From: Atopsyche davidsoni
Taxonomy: Eukaryota > Arthropoda > Insecta > Trichoptera > Hydrobiosidae
Length of the DNA: 64,000 nt
Assembly: GCA_022113835.1 (NCBI GenBank)
Contig: JAILWY010000008.1
Span: forward strand, 7,754,501 to 7,818,500
Direction of reading: 5' to 3'
A program made the translations under genes and the position numbers. Within the stretch, counting starts at the first letter, position 1; each line of letters begins with the position of its first letter. The notes beneath the pieces are model-generated. The model had not been told where the DNA came from and ran no database searches. It worked only from the letters and a program-made list of their open reading frames with translations. This document shows positions 26,944-41,376 of this stretch, in pieces.

Positions 26944-29900
26944 TTACACCTTGGCATCCACCATGTCCACGTTGAGTTTGTAGTACACGTACGGGTAATA
27001 GTCCGCCTGACCGAAGCCTAGGCCTGCCATATCAGCATTCTGGAAGATGACAAAATGTTTTTGATGAGCAAGAACTGACTTGGTGAATTCGTTATCATTA
27101 TGAGAAACACTTTTTGACACACTATTTCAGGTTTCTCGGATGTTTTCTATCTTCAAACTTTTCAGACCCATACAGTAATAGCAGCAGCTATTGTACCATT
27201 TGATTGATGAAATTCTCAAATAAATTGAAAAATAAAATATAGATAAGCCTAGAGAATGTAAAAGAATCATAACATGAATACTGACATCCTGCGCGGAGGT
27301 GTGTCCGTGGTTGGCGGAGGCGTCGAGGTGCTGATAGAGCTGTTGCAGGACGTCCCGGAGACGCTTGGAGGACTTGCGGTTGGGCAGCACCAGCATGGCT
27401 TGGAAATTGACAGGGAGGCCGTACCTGACAGACAACAAGTTGAGGACACAATGAAACAAAAAACCAACAATTAATATCTAGATTCTAATATATATTACCT
27501 ATTAATTTAATTGATAGAAAAAATGACTTTCCCACATGCTGATTTCATGGAAAAGCATTCAGATCTTCGAAAAAATATATAATAAAATTGTGTTTTCATT
27601 ACACAAAATTCCAAGGTTTTACTCACCGAAGTACAGACTCTACAAACACACGCAGGGCTTTCACGTGGATCCAAGCGCAGAAGCACTCGGAGAAGTTCAC
27701 TTTCAGCCATCGCACAAGGGGGCCCTGGGAATTAAAAGTACTTGTTAATCTAACTTATTTATATCAAAAGCTCGTGTTCTTTTAAATAGCCAACAACCCA
27801 CGACCTTTAATCTTTAAATTATATTTTGAGCCTCACCAACAACACTCATCTTTCTGGAAAAAAGAGCCATTATCTAAAAGCTTTAACATATTCACGGGGT
27901 ACTTACAAACTGCTTCTTCTTGTCGGTGACCAGCTTGGTGATCTCGTTCTTGCCGGCCGCCAGCTCCTCCTCATTGTAGATGAAGTCTCGCACCACAAAC
28001 TTGCGCTCGCGAGCATGCAGTTTGAACTCCTCCACCACCTGCAGCACAAAGATTATAGACACGAGGCATCACACCTGCACAACCAGTGCAGTGACTTCTA
28101 AAGATTACGTGAACTAGATTCTTAGCTTCCTACTTTTTTGAAAACATTTATTTATATTTTAAAACTATTATATTTACTCAATTTAAAATTAACTGTATCA
28201 TAATCTGACAAGTAACAATGATGGTACCTTCTTGAAGAGGCTGACGGTGTAGAGGGCGTAGTCCCCGTCCTGGTGCACCAGCTGTGTGGAGCGCGGCACA
28301 ATCATGTCGGTGATCTTCTCGTAGTTAGTGTTCCAGTCGGGCACCATCGTCCTGACAGACACACGTATTCATGTTAAATACGCAAAAACCACAATTACCG
28401 ATTCTAACATTTCATCACTCGGCACATGTGTATAAATAATAAAAGATGTAATCATACTTGGGCACAATGACCAGCAGGGTGGTGAGGTACTCGCTGTCCA
28501 GGATGAAGTGCTCCTTCTTTACCAGGTCAGCCAAGTTTCTGGTCAGCAGACTTCCACTGAGAGCACAAAAATAATATTTTTGGCGATATGCGAGAAAATG
28601 ATAATTAGGGCAACGACTATAAAACAATTTGTAATAATGAACTCACGTTTGCTTCTTCTCCAAGTTCTGCAGATTTCCCTTTAAGTTGTTGTAGGCAGAC
28701 GACTTGGTTTTCAAGTCAGCGTCGATCTGGCCAACCTAAGAGAGTAAAATAATGCAAAATGACTAAGATGGCTTGGATCTTATCTCTATCCATAATTAAT
28801 CCTTATGATACTAACCTTTCATGCTTTTGGAAAATTAGACGCTTACCAAACATTTAAAATTGTACTTTTGATTTGTATTTATTTAGTATCAAATTATATT
28901 TTATAATTAAAAGGATTGTCAGGAAGCACGAGTTCAAATCTGACAAATATCTTGAAAATTAATAAAGGGTCTTTCTCTTTGGTTCATGTTTGTACTGTGT
29001 AACAATAAACTAATCATAATGAAATAACAAGATGCAAGTGCACGGGTAGCCGACCTGTTTGCTGATGATGTCAGCAATGTTCCTGAGGCTCTGCTTGATG
29101 GGGTACTTGGCCATGTCCCATTGAAAGCGAGTGATGTACGAGGGAAGGTCACCTGCAACAAAATATCAAACGTCTTTACAAATACACCAAGGATGCAGCA
29201 GGGCACTTGGGAAAGATGCAGCGTCGAGAGAGAGATGCAACACAGATATTCGAGGGATTAGTGAGACACACAACTGTAGCATACTCACAGACTTAATATT
29301 TTTAGCGAGAGAAATAATTCTTCAGGTGTTATAATAAAAATACTAATTTTTGTATATAAAACGCTCGAAAATGAATTTTGGATTCAAAGATAATGAAATT
29401 GAGAGATCGGGTGCTGCAGAGGTCTCCAGTACATATAAGATCCACCGTGAAAACCGTGTAATTTAAAAAAATATAGCTTTTACAGAGTACATATTCATTG
29501 TATTAAAAAAAAAAAACTTATCGTTATTAAAGCCTACATGTTGTAGCTTACTGAAAATATGAAATATTGAGTATGTAAGAAGTATGCCATACAATTGTAA
29601 GGGAAACAGGTGTTTAAGGCTTTATGCGACACTTACAAGAGTATGAATAATTTGTCCGACATTTACAAGCACATTTTGCATAGAAGTAAAATGCAGGCAA
29701 ATCTTCAAAAAATAAAGCATGCTTTGGGAATTTAACTGAAAAATTTCATAATGTGGACCGATCGTAGATTTATCAACTATATTGTAAAAATTGAATTCAA
29801 TTTCTACCTTACTACTCGTATCAACGACAAATTTTCTACTTGGATATATATTCTTTTAATAGAATTGAATGTTTTAGATTCAAAGAAATATTTATTTTAT

Positions 29901-32900
29901 TCTCGGACCTTCTAATCCTCTATCACTGTATAATTCTTATTTTCTACCTTTCTTATTACTTCTAAATAATTTACTGTTGTATTTTTATGCGTACACACTT
30001 GAAGGTATTATAGGAATATAATCTCCCAATGCAAATTCAGTATTATAACATTCCGGTACAATTACGGTAGGAACTAAAGCTTGAAAATATAAAACCTAAG
30101 ACTAAAAAACAATTTTAAAGTTACTATCTTAATTGCGTCGTTCGACTTGTTGTTGTTGACTTTTGTGTATTCATATAAGATTTGTAAAATCAAACTATGT
30201 AATCTCCGCGTGACCAATTCTTAAAAACATTAGTAATTAAAAATAGCTATTGATTTCCAAATAATAACATATTGCAAACTGTCGGAAAAAAGCGAAGTGT
30301 TGCAAACTGAACATCATGCACATTCATCTAATACAGAGTACATAGAAGTGGATAAATATATAGCCTGAAAAAAATATACACAAGCATGGGAAAATATTTC
30401 AAAATAATCTTAAGAAAAGTACAGGTTTTATATATAAAATATACAATAGCGATAATTAAATAGACATACAATTTATAATATAGAATATTGCATATATTAC
30501 AAATACGGACAATGCTAAGAAATCTATTCATACAAAAATAAGGGGATGATAGAATTATTTTTATTGTTAACAAATTTACAATATCAGAATATCTTTGTGT
30601 ATTTTCTCAATACAAACCATTTTGTCGAATCTGTGTGAAAAGTCACGTCAGCTTATTTTAATATATTTTATAAACAATATCAATTATTACAATTACTTCC
30701 ATTTACAAGTAAGTGAGTAAAAATATATAACCAATGAATAATTTGATTATAAATAAGTTTTATATGAATTATTGAAATATACGTTTGATCCTGACAGAGT
30801 TTTGAAAAGTTTATATTATTAACATGTATTTATATAAATATAGTTTATATGAGAAAATAGACAAAGAGAGGGAAGAAACATAGTTTTGCTTGACATACAA
30901 TCTAAAGACACGTTTTATTTATTATATCAATAGTATCTCACAGAAAACACTATCAGTGGTGCAATATATGGACATTTTTTTTTACAGACGTTTTGCATTG
31001 AAATGTTTAATATTTTTGACATAAAATATTGGGTGGAATTCCACGATACATACCGCAAACGAAAAATATATAACGGCACACCCGTTTGTTTGTTTTGGAA
31101 ATGGAGATTTCTGGACAGAAATCGAACCGCAACGGGGACATTAGATATTTTTCATTCCTGCGTTAAATAAAAATGAAAGTATGACTTATATGATAGATAC
31201 ATCTGGCAGATGAGAGATAAGCGTGTGCTACAATAGGCTCTGGTGTTGTCAAGCTAAAATATAAAACACAAATTAACATTGAGTTGGGTTCTTTTCGACA
31301 GTCACAAAGATCTTTTACTTCTGCTCAGGGAGTCTCACTGATTTCAAACGCTATTAGAAATTTAGCTAATATTTAGCCGTTAAGTAATAATATAAAATTC
31401 ACAAGCTTTGTTAAAAAAATTCTATGTACTTTAGGTTTAAATAATGCTTGGTGATTTATAAAAGTATGATTTGAAAGAGATCAACTAGATGAAAAATAAT
31501 ATATACATCAATTATTGATTTTGAAAAATTTATTTTAATAACATGTAAAAGTAGTTTTTACTGTAACTGTACGACGCATGAAAGAAAAATATATTTTTAA
31601 AATAATAGTCGCTAAAGCTCTGGGTACATGTTTTAGATGTTGACTATGAATTTATATTCAAATTATTATAAAACGGTGAATTGAATGAATTTAAAATATC
31701 TCAATTTGTCAAATACGATCAAAAAGAAAATCAGTGAGATGTCCCGTCGGAGATCGGTCCACCTGGCTCCAGCGGCTGGTGCATGCAGGGCGGCGCCTCC
31801 CAGGCCTCTTCCCAGCCCAGGGGCGAGCCGCGGCCGCTGTCCAGGCGCTGCTCGCTGCGCCATGCCTCACTTGCCGCGTCCTGGCTGCCGAAGGCCGAGT
31901 CGCTCGGCGGCGTGGCCACGCTGGCCTCAGAGCTGGCGGCCGAGGCGCAGCACAGACCGCGTCAGCTGCGCGCGCGAGCCCGCGGAGGGGACACCAGTGG
32001 CCGACAGGTGCCCACCGAGCAACGTCGCGGGGTCTCTTCAGGTGTTATCGCTTTTTCGACTGGTTCAATTCATTCAACCTCATTAACACCGCTGGGGCGC
32101 GTATATGCAAAAACTAGCATAACTTGTGAAATATTAACGATGTTACGTAAAGAAGTTTCACCAAGTAATAATTTTTCAGACGAGAGTAAAAAAAGAAAGT
32201 GTTAGTTCAGAAAGCCTGTATCAAACGGTTTTTCTGAGATGCCTGGATTCAAATCCAGGATTCCAGTCAGTGCGTCACTGAAACAGTTATTGCAGGAATT
32301 TTCATGTGTGCGCAATATAATAAACAGTAATGCAAAATAGAATCTTGATCCGACCTAAAATATCAGATATTTAGGCGAGCAAAATTCTAACTTATCAGAA
32401 AATTTAATTTTTTCAAAAAAAAATTGGTAATTCAAATATTTATCTATTATTAAAATCCAATAATGTGGATTAATGACAAAAATAAGAGCTAAAAAGCTTT
32501 TTTAATTTTAGTAGTTTTCACATATTTTGAGAAAAATCAGTCAGCATTAAAAGGGTTTATTTGATGAGTTATTATTCTAAGTCAGATTTTATTCCAACCG
32601 GGCACTTTTATTCGTACTTTACATCAAGTTAATTCATTATTTCTTGGCCGATTTAGCAGAATAACAGTTCACAGTATTTATATCGCTTTGAATTTATCAA
32701 AAATTTACCTTCGTTTGAAATTTGGCTCAGACGACACAAAAATTTTTGTAACCGAATTTTTTTACCAAAGCAGGTTTGGATTGAGATTTTTTATTATTGG
32801 ACCAATCATCAAACTAGGCTTTCATATAAATTAATCAATATGTCACTTCTGTGTGTGATAAATGACAAGTCAGGTAACATCATTTTTCGGTAGAGGAAAC

Positions 32901-35900
32901 AATTACTTACTCCCCATTTATTTAACAACATATTTTTTAAAGTTTATTTTAACCATTATATACGTCTGAATCACTATATTTTTAGAGTTTTGATTATTAT
33001 TTTTAATACTTAAGATCCCGTTTTTTGTTATCTTGTAAAAATATTAGTAGCATTGCACAATATCGGCTGAAATATTTTTGACATCCTGAAAAAGCAACTC
33101 ATTCCTAAAAAAATATTTAACTCATAAAATTGTGAACATTTTTGAGATTGTTAAAAAATGAACATTATAGATTATTTTATATTTAATTTTGTTTTAGGTA
33201 TATTTTTTATTTAACTTTCCATTTTGCGTTGATACAGGGAAACATTTTGGGAAAGGATAAAAAAAATAAAATAACAAAGACAAGCTAAAAAAAAAATTAT
33301 AAATAAGGCAAATGTACAAAGCTGTGACGGAAAATAAAATCCATAGACCAATTACACTTTTTTTACGTTTCTGATTTTAATTAAAACATTAAATGATGGG
33401 AAAAACAGCCATAACACGGGATGTATATTTTTTGGTGGTAAAAACATTAAAAAAATAACCCAAATGATAATTACTAAAGCAAGTCTGTTCCAACACACTC
33501 TACCTACAGAGATTCGAACCCACTGACTCCGATTATAAGTAATGTAATACAGAATGTAAATTTATGCGTAATCATCATCACTTATGCACAAATTTTATAT
33601 ATTTTTTATTGAAAAAATATATTTTTAAACTTCTTTGAGTAAAACGAATAAGAACTATCTGCTAGTATACATATGCAATGATGATTTTTTTTCTAATTTT
33701 CCTTAGTCAGAAGGTGGGATTTGAACCCACATCTTCCGACGATAGCGGCCTGACAACCTTATACCTTCGCCCCCTGTGGCCCTGTAACTTTGAGACAATT
33801 TTAACCATTATTTACTTGACATGACATAACTTTTCGTCATTCATGGATTATTTTGAGTACTGAATGAAATTGAATTGGATTCAATAAATAATGTGCAAAC
33901 AATGCAGTTCGACGGTACGCTTGTTTTATTTAAACTAACAATACAACCATAAAAAAAGATTTTCAAAAAGCTACATGCTTGATTATATCTCAGAAGTAAC
34001 AGTATCATAAAATATCTTATTTTTCTTATATTCTCAACTGATCTATTATCAAGTTCACTATGTTAATAAAATGCCAAGAGACTCTAATTTTTTACAAATT
34101 CAAATATCAAATAGTAAGAGAAATTTTAACATTATTGAAATGATACTGAATTAAAAAACAAACTGTGCATTAAAATTATGATTTTCGATTAGACATTAAG
34201 CATACGTTACAACTGCTAGCATCACGGCTCGTTATATTTGCGACTTTAAAAAATGTAGCTATGACATGCACGATAAATAGAAAGAATCACTACCACATGC
34301 GAGCAATTCTTAACATCTACAACACCAGTCGTGATACTCATAGATTTGACCCTGAATAATCGATTTCCAAGTGATTTTAAAATATCTAAGCCAATCTCAT
34401 TTATTTTGACAAAATGATGCATTGGAGCCAAACTCCAGAGATCACTTAGCCAATAATGTTTCATTTACTAAAAAAAAAAAAATCATTACGATAATCATAC
34501 CAATATAACAGATTCTATCGTACCGATAAAAATAATCATTACTTTCCGCATATTGCAAAGAATTACTTGATCATGTAAACCTAACAAAAATATTATATAA
34601 AAATTGCATATTTTGATAATTTTATTAAAATACAGTCGAAATATTTACATGATAATGAAATTCCTTATACCATGTGTAACTTTATTCCGTCAATCAAAAA
34701 TAGTTTAACTTTGGTAGAATGTGTAAGACAGACTAATACAATGTATGGGAAAACGGTAAATACTTTAAATTCAAGAGTTCGTGCAACAGGTCTATCAAAA
34801 AGTTGTGAAAAATTAAGCAAAAACCTAAGGGACACCAACACAGGAAAGCAAGTGACACTATATGATTTATGTTCAAAAATTATTGTCAATATTCTTGATG
34901 ATGCACGGCGACAAATCTTCAAAATGTCCAAAAGGAGAAATGCAGATTATCTTCAATGAATATTGTTACAATTGCAAACGCTCGTCGAGAGCGCCTCATA
35001 TTCCAAAAACATACATCGAATGCCACAACATTCACTATAAAATAATAACATCGATCTAACTGGGAATCGAACCCGGTCTGCTTATCTCTCAGATCACAGT
35101 TCGGATTAATGCACACTTTTGCGCTTTATGATTGAAATTTAAGACTATCGAGAAAAAAGTTGTAGTTTTAGACAGCCAAGTGTATTTTTCAAAAGAAAAG
35201 GTTTATATTTTGAAATTAATCTGCGATATCTATTTTTTTTGTTAAGAGAAATATTAGACATACAAAATAATATTTTAGCAGCTGAAAAATTAAAAAAGTT
35301 GATATCTGCCAGTAACGCAGTCAGTCATTGGGAACATTATGCATCATATATTATATAAATATAATATTATTTGACGTACATTTTTTAAGGAGTTATTAAA
35401 GGTTTTTTTTTAGTGATTTCTAAATGTTGTGACTCAGATGGTAAAGCATTTGTCACACAAGCTGAGGAATTGATGATAGCATTTTCACTGATATATTAAC
35501 ATTCATTATTTTCTTATAATATGCAAGATAATAATTTTTAAAAAAATATTTTCTGTGAGATTCCATTTGACATTTAGATTTTACAAGATAAATTTTAATA
35601 AAACAATATAATCATATATCCAATATAATCATAGATCCAAATCATAAGTTCATTAAAAATATTATACTACTAGCCTAAAACAATTTGTTTAATACAATAA
35701 TTAATAAATAGAAATAATCTAAAAAAGTTATTTTATATTGAAAAAACTTTAAAACATGCAGAAATAAAAACATTCATAATAAATTAGACATCGACAATCA
35801 CAATAAAAATTAAAATCTCAATTCATATATTGCATACACAATAAAACTTATATGCATTAATAGTGTTTCAAATAATAAAATACAATTTTTTTTGTGAATT

Positions 35901-38900
35901 TTTACCGATGGAATTCAATAAAATACAATAAAACTAAAATAATAGCAAAAAAGAAATGCATAGTTTTTAACAATTCTCTTCTCATCAAGGGATCAAAAAT
36001 AATTTTATAAAAACGGCAAAACCCAGTATTTTCTAACAGTTACAATGAAATGCCATTTTTTTCCATGCCTTTAAATTCTCCAAACAATTCAGTGGACAAT
36101 CATTGTATTAAATCGACAAAGAATATTTTATAAAGTATTAAAAACTACTGTTAATATTTACTGAAAAACATTGTTTTTTCTTTTAGCCACAAAGAGAATT
36201 ATAGAACTAAAAAAAATGCTATGCTATATTAATAATATAGGGAAGATACCACATGCTGTGGTGAAACTGCACCATGAGAGGTAGTACAACTGTACAATAA
36301 ATAAATTATAATTTACAGGAAGGTCCTTGAGTCTCAAATCCATTTTCCATGCACAGCAATTTTATATGTAAATATTTTCTGTAAAACCACTACACAGTTT
36401 CAAGTTATGAAAATATACAAATGATAATCAGCCAATTGATTTTTTAAAATATTTTTTCTTGCTTGGGCAAATATGCAAAACTGAACACATACAAAACTGC
36501 ATACAGAAAAAATAATATTCTAGTTCTCTGAAAATTATACTGAGAATTTAAAACATAAAAACTAAATATGCATGACAAAGATTAAGTTTCAGGCGACTTG
36601 ATATTGCACAATTTACATTACATTATATAAACAAGTCATACATTTTAAAAAATAGACAATCATTATATAAATTGTAAAAAAATCCATAAGTGTAACAATG
36701 GTAAGTAAGATACACATATTTTAATAATAATATATTGTTAATATATGTGATAAATAAAGTGCACTTAAAGCAAGGCGAAAACACACAGAAGGCGCTATAA
36801 AAGCAGTCGGAAGAAAAACTAAATACTAAATCATAATTGCTAAAAAAATATAGGATTCTCAAGAAAGGTTCACGGAGATACTTTGATTTGACTTTGTCAA
36901 TTAATCAATAAAATAATAGGCGTGTGGCTGAAAAATTATGAACGCCTAAACATCATTTAAAATTTTCAAGCCGTGTAGCTATTCATATACATAACGAATA
37001 CTTATTGAGTTTATGAAATATTACGGATAAGTTTGGTTTGAAGGATCATTTATTGATTGTAAGCGATATAAATGAAAATAAGGAATCAAGTCATCAGATT
37101 TAAGAATTGTTAAAACTCTTATTAGCTGCGCACCTTTATTAGAGAGCAAGATTAGGAGCTCGGCTGACTTGGAATTCTTTAACCGAAATCAGGCCCTCTA
37201 TAAAATTAGTAACTAAAGCTCTTACTTAAGAATTGTTTAGTATTATCAAAGCTTAAATAATAAATTAAATCAAATATACTATTAAAAAACCGATATTTAA
37301 ATAACAGGATTTTTATAATTGATTTTAAAATCAATTTAAAAAATACTCTCAATTATCGTCGTAAATTGTGATTCCAATTCCCAAAATTCTAGCAATAGTT
37401 ATGTAACATTTCCCAACTTTATGGCATGAGCCAAAAGTTCTATGAAAAACGAGAGCTTTATAAGTTTTTAATATAAAAATTATTAACATCTGAGAAGTAA
37501 TAAAAATTTCAATAAATGAAAGTATACAAAAAAAATATTTGCATATGAGAGAGATTAAGAGCTTAGCTCCCGTTGCAATCTCTGACCATGCTAAAGTGAA
37601 ATTTATAGACCGGTGCGTTGGATGACTTACAATCATTATGATGTATTTGAAGGATCCTTGCTCTACACAACCGGCTGTAATAGTGATATTCTCTCAAAGA
37701 ATTAGACCACCAGTCTCCTCGATAAACCGAGACTCATGAAAAGAAGAAGTTCACAAACGCCAACATCTATTACAATGGGCCACTTAGGCATTTATTTTTT
37801 TTCAAGGCGAGACGATAAATTCTATAATAACGACCTTTTTGTAGATTGTGCATATACAACAATATTCGGCCAAAGGGGGAACTCCATAAGACATATTTAA
37901 TTTTCAGATGCTTAATACACATACAAGATAATTGAGAGTATTTTTTTTAAATTCAATACAATATTTCTTAATATATATACACATATAAATATTATCTACA
38001 GCATATAAAGCAGGGTGGAAAGACATTTCTTCTGTTGCAAAGAATATAAAAAAAAACAATATAATGACAAATAACTATAAGAAATATTCACAAAAGAACG
38101 ATAGGATTTAGAAGGAGTGGTTTGTCAAGTATTGAGGAATATTTTTTTTTTTTTTTAATTAATTAAAGTAAGAAAATTATTAATATATATATATTATTTG
38201 AGTTAGTAATTGTTGAATTCTCCCGCCCAAGATTTCGTTTAGTTCAAGTTTTATTAATATCAGCACCGATTTTGTGAAAACAAAAAGGCACCAATGTAAT
38301 AAAAAATTTGCTAAGTAATAATAAAAATAAAAAACCGACACGTAGAAAATTACGGAACTCGTACCAATTACATAAAAATATCACTAGATATTATTTTTTT
38401 TATTTTAAAAAGAAAACCTTTACCCCAATCTAATCCAACGTCTTGAGAGGTTAGAAAAGATAAGCTTTTCTCTTAAAAATAAAAAAAAATACAGCAAATG
38501 CTTTCATTTAGCAATCGCTGAGATTCATTCTACACTGTAATTATTTAAAGATACTTAATTTGCTTTTCAATAAGTGAGGATTCAAACCAATGGCAAGTCT
38601 TTTATCGTTTTAAAAACGGTGATTGATTAATAAGCATAAAATATCAATCGTTACATTTATTAAAAGGTAAAATCAGTTTTCTCTGAAAATCACTTCGTAT
38701 TGATTATTATTTATATAAGATTGTAACCTTCCAACTCATAGCAGCACGATTACTTTAAACAATATAAACAAAAAAATGCATGGGACTTTTCCCTCGAAGA
38801 ACTTAGAACCACTAACAAATACCTTAGTCGCGATTCATAGAATCCAATGATGTCTATAATTTTTTAATATATTGAAATCATTACTGATCAGGACTTCAGG

Positions 38901-41144
38901 ACATCAGCACAGAGAGACGAGTGGACTCTCGCACTTGCTAAGTGCGTAGCCTCTTCGATGGACCTCCAGAAGGCTAACAATTGCCGTGTGAGCCGCATAG
39001 TTGTGATTGGATTCAAGCAATTGGTAGTTATTTTTTTAATATTACGAATTAAAGATTGCAAATTGGTTTGAATCGTTCCCCATACGGTATATTCCAAACG
39101 GCGAGACATAGAATTTAAGCAAATATTATGCGTCGTTTCAGTCTCGATTAGGAAAACAAGTAAAATAAAACATGTTTCCTAAAAACTGAGGCTTTATTTA
39201 GATTGTGCACATTGCTTGGAATAAAGTAATACACTAATCAAATAAGTATCTTAAAATGTAATCCTTAACTACTTAAGCTAGCTAATTAACCCTAGAAACT
39301 TATTCCTAATGCCACTTTTTTTCTGGAAAGAATCTTCATAAAACTCTATAGCAAAAAATAAAGGTAAAATCTTTCCAATAAAATTAGAAAGAGATAAAGA
39401 CCTAAATGAAAAATTATTATTAAAAATATACGTAAGCGCATTGCCATAGCATATTGTAACATTTTGGGAGTTGTAACATTGATCATGATATAAAATTGTA
39501 ACTTTTCAATACAATTAGCATAGAATAGTGGTTAATCCTGTTGATTATATAGTCATATAGAATTACACGTTGATTCTTTACAGTACAAAGGGCCGCTAGT
39601 GTATAGAATAAAGCTTTTATTTTGCCTATGTAAGTTAATGATCAGAATCGAGACATCCAGGAATGTAAAGATAAATTTTGAAAAAATCTAAGTTTTACGT
39701 GATTAAGTAACTTATAAACTAATTGAATGCTATGATTGTATAATGTATACTACTCACCGTTGTTGGCCTTTAGATTCTCGTGTAGCTTGTCACGCTGATC
39801 TTCCAGAACCTTAAAAAATATTTCAAATCAGGCACTTGTGCATGAACGTGTACGTCAATAACATTGAATCTCTGTTGACGAACAAGAGTATATCTTATCC
39901 AATATAAAATATTGTACTTGATAGAGTACAAGGCGTTGACTGTTCCAAGCCAGACAGTCTCCAAAAAAGCAAAGACACATTTTAAAACTACTTTACATAA
40001 AATTTATTCGAAGGGTCAACTGATTATGAGTTATTAGGAAAGTCTTCTGCTGAAGTCTGACTAATCTGAAATTTGGGGACCGGTGCTGTAAGATGAACGG
40101 AATCCAGGGATGTAATTAATTCCGAGGGATCCTTTATCAAAAAAAGTCAAGCGACAGATTTGATGAAAGCGGTATTATTTCCTCTGGTGTTCATACAAAG
40201 AATATATTAATAGAATCCATTATAAAAATCACTGACTAAATTCTTCAATAATTTCAATTGACTCTTTAAATTATGAAAAGCATAGTGATATTAATTTCTT
40301 CTTTCCAAATTAGAAAGATAACATACTAAATGTTGATCTGCTATTTAAAAAAAAATATCGAAGGTCATTGTCATAAGGAAATTATGAGTTTTGGCAGTTT
40401 GACAGTTGCATTAATCTTGATGTACATATTGAAGCTCGATATAAAAATAAGCACATGACCTTGATTAATTTGATGTCAGTGACGATGGCATCATATAATT
40501 GTTATTGAAAGTAATGCACACCTCTCCAAGGTACTGCGCCACCTTCCTGGTGACCCCCTCCACGAAGCCATCGAGCTTGCCAAGGTCGTCCGAGAGACCC
40601 ACCAGCTGGTCCAGGGTGCCGACCTGCCGACAAACAAAAACACTGCATCAGCATAAAGCTAGTATTAGATCCAGATTCCCATCAACTGTCCTAAGAGTTT
40701 TAGATTCTGTTTACATCAAATTTGTATTATGAGTCTTTCAGTAATAATAACTTTGCAATAATTATATCACGTGACCCCTTGGCAAAATTTAAGTGACTTT
40801 TCACTCAGTCTCAAATCCACCGAAGGCAATAACAGAAGTGGCAGAGTTTATTATTCCTCGAGGAGACAGTAAAGTAGATGAATTTTTGACCAATACACTA
40901 TTGGAGATCCTCTAAGAAGGATACTATAGGTTTGTATCGTCTCCTTGACTAGAAGAGCACATTAGCCTTTTGATGTTGCGAGTACACCGGGTCGGTCAGT
41001 TTATGTTACCTTGAGGTCGGGGATCTGGAACTTGTAGTTGGTGCTGAGACTGTTCTGCTTGGAGGTTACATTGTTGAGACAATCGAAGGTCTGCTGGCAG
41101 GTCTTGTCTCCCGGCGCGCTGATCAACCAATACTCGGTAGTCAT
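26944..41144 (-). CDS. Vha44: V-type proton ATPase subunit C, 12 coding exons, 387 aa
   Basis: Coding exons, 5' to 3' on the minus strand: 41144-41010, 40623-40522, 39809-39758, 29152-29055, 28735-28647, 28556-28458, 28351-28228, 28038-27907, 27724-27627, 27424-27286 and 27039-26944 give 11 blocks read directly; splitting of codons (G|GT, AC|T, AA|G, CG|G) is consistent throughout. The product starts [19 protein letters not shown] and ends [18 protein letters not shown], the classic ends of subunit C, and 387 aa is the family length. Subunit C clamps the peripheral stators of the V1 sector to Vo and controls reversible assembly of the proton pump. The ATG at 41144 is the family start, though no stop separates it from the upstream exon. 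A 10.6-kb intron (29153-39757) follows the NLKANNG junction. The exons are clearly GC-richer than the introns. Two donors are weak (GTCGGC after 29055, GTCAGT after 27286). Confidence 0.95.
31731..31961 (-). other. GC-rich candidate alternative exon inside the 10.6-kb Vha44 intron
   Basis: A 300-bp GC- and CpG-rich island (about 31740-32040) stands alone in AT-rich intron. On the minus strand, the Vha44 sense, one frame is open from 31961 to a TGA at 31731. It reads as an acidic, Ser/Gly/Trp-containing peptide (…[15 protein letters not shown]… then [10 protein letters not shown], ending SDGTSH). The composition resembles the true Vha44 exons. A possible donor, CAG|GTGGAC, follows 31763 and would leave phase 1, the phase needed to join the next coding exon at 29152. 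A phase-matched acceptor is not obvious. Insect Vha44 is known to make longer isoforms with an inserted low-complexity segment, so an alternative exon, internal or terminal, is my reading; an unmethylated CpG island is the alternative. Confidence 0.35.
33711..33785 (-). repeat. tRNA-like SINE remnant or tRNA pseudogene
   Basis: Minus strand GTGGGTTCAAATCCCAC is a perfect T-arm, and GGGGGCGAAGGTATAAGG resembles an A-box/D-arm. No 7-bp acceptor stem closes around them, so I do not call a functional tRNA. A related B-box lies at 33495-33545. Confidence 0.45.
35050..35105 (-). repeat. tRNA-like SINE remnant
   Basis: Minus strand ACCGGGTTCGATTCCCAGT is a good B-box/T-arm, but the 5' half does not form a D-arm and acceptor. 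Confidence 0.4.
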
Positions 41145-41376
41145 GTCTACTGGCTGCAAAAAAAAAAACAAAAAAACTTAAGCTCCAGCAATGGTGATAG
41201 TGAAAGATGTGGACCATACAAATGAGATCTCAATTTTTTTTTAAATTATTGATGCCATCTGTTAAAAAACCGCTCAACTATTATTGTAAAAAAATGGTTT
41301 GTGTCCTCGCTAAAAAATTTAGAAATTAATATTTATTAGTCTTATCATTATTTTCAATGTATTATATTAAAAATAC

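Larger units (their letters stand above)
29153..39757 (-). other. Large Vha44 intron, mostly structureless
   Basis: Apart from the GC-rich island at 31.7-32.0 kb, the tRNA-like remnants at 33.5-35.1 kb, a 38142-38158 poly(T) tract and a repeat-like patch near 37.56-37.80 kb, I see only AT-rich sequence. A 95-codon plus-strand frame at 34672-34959 (ending [12 protein letters not shown]) has a varied composition but no recognisable domain and no supporting splice context. A patch at 38880-39110 resembles the 3' ends of non-LTR elements seen elsewhere in this window. Confidence 0.6.

Noticed and set aside
31685..32205. Three plus-strand frames of 127-140 codons in the GC-rich island
   Set aside because: Arg/Ala/Pro-rich compositions typical of antisense reading of GC-rich DNA; the minus-strand frame is more protein-like and agrees with Vha44.
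33711..33785. Functional tRNA gene
   Set aside because: The T-arm is perfect but there is no matching acceptor stem and the anticodon arm is not closed.
34672..34959. 95-codon plus-strand frame as a gene
   Set aside because: The composition is plausible, but there is no known domain or promoter, it is opposed by an equally long minus frame, and it lies inside an intron; mentioned only under the intron entry.
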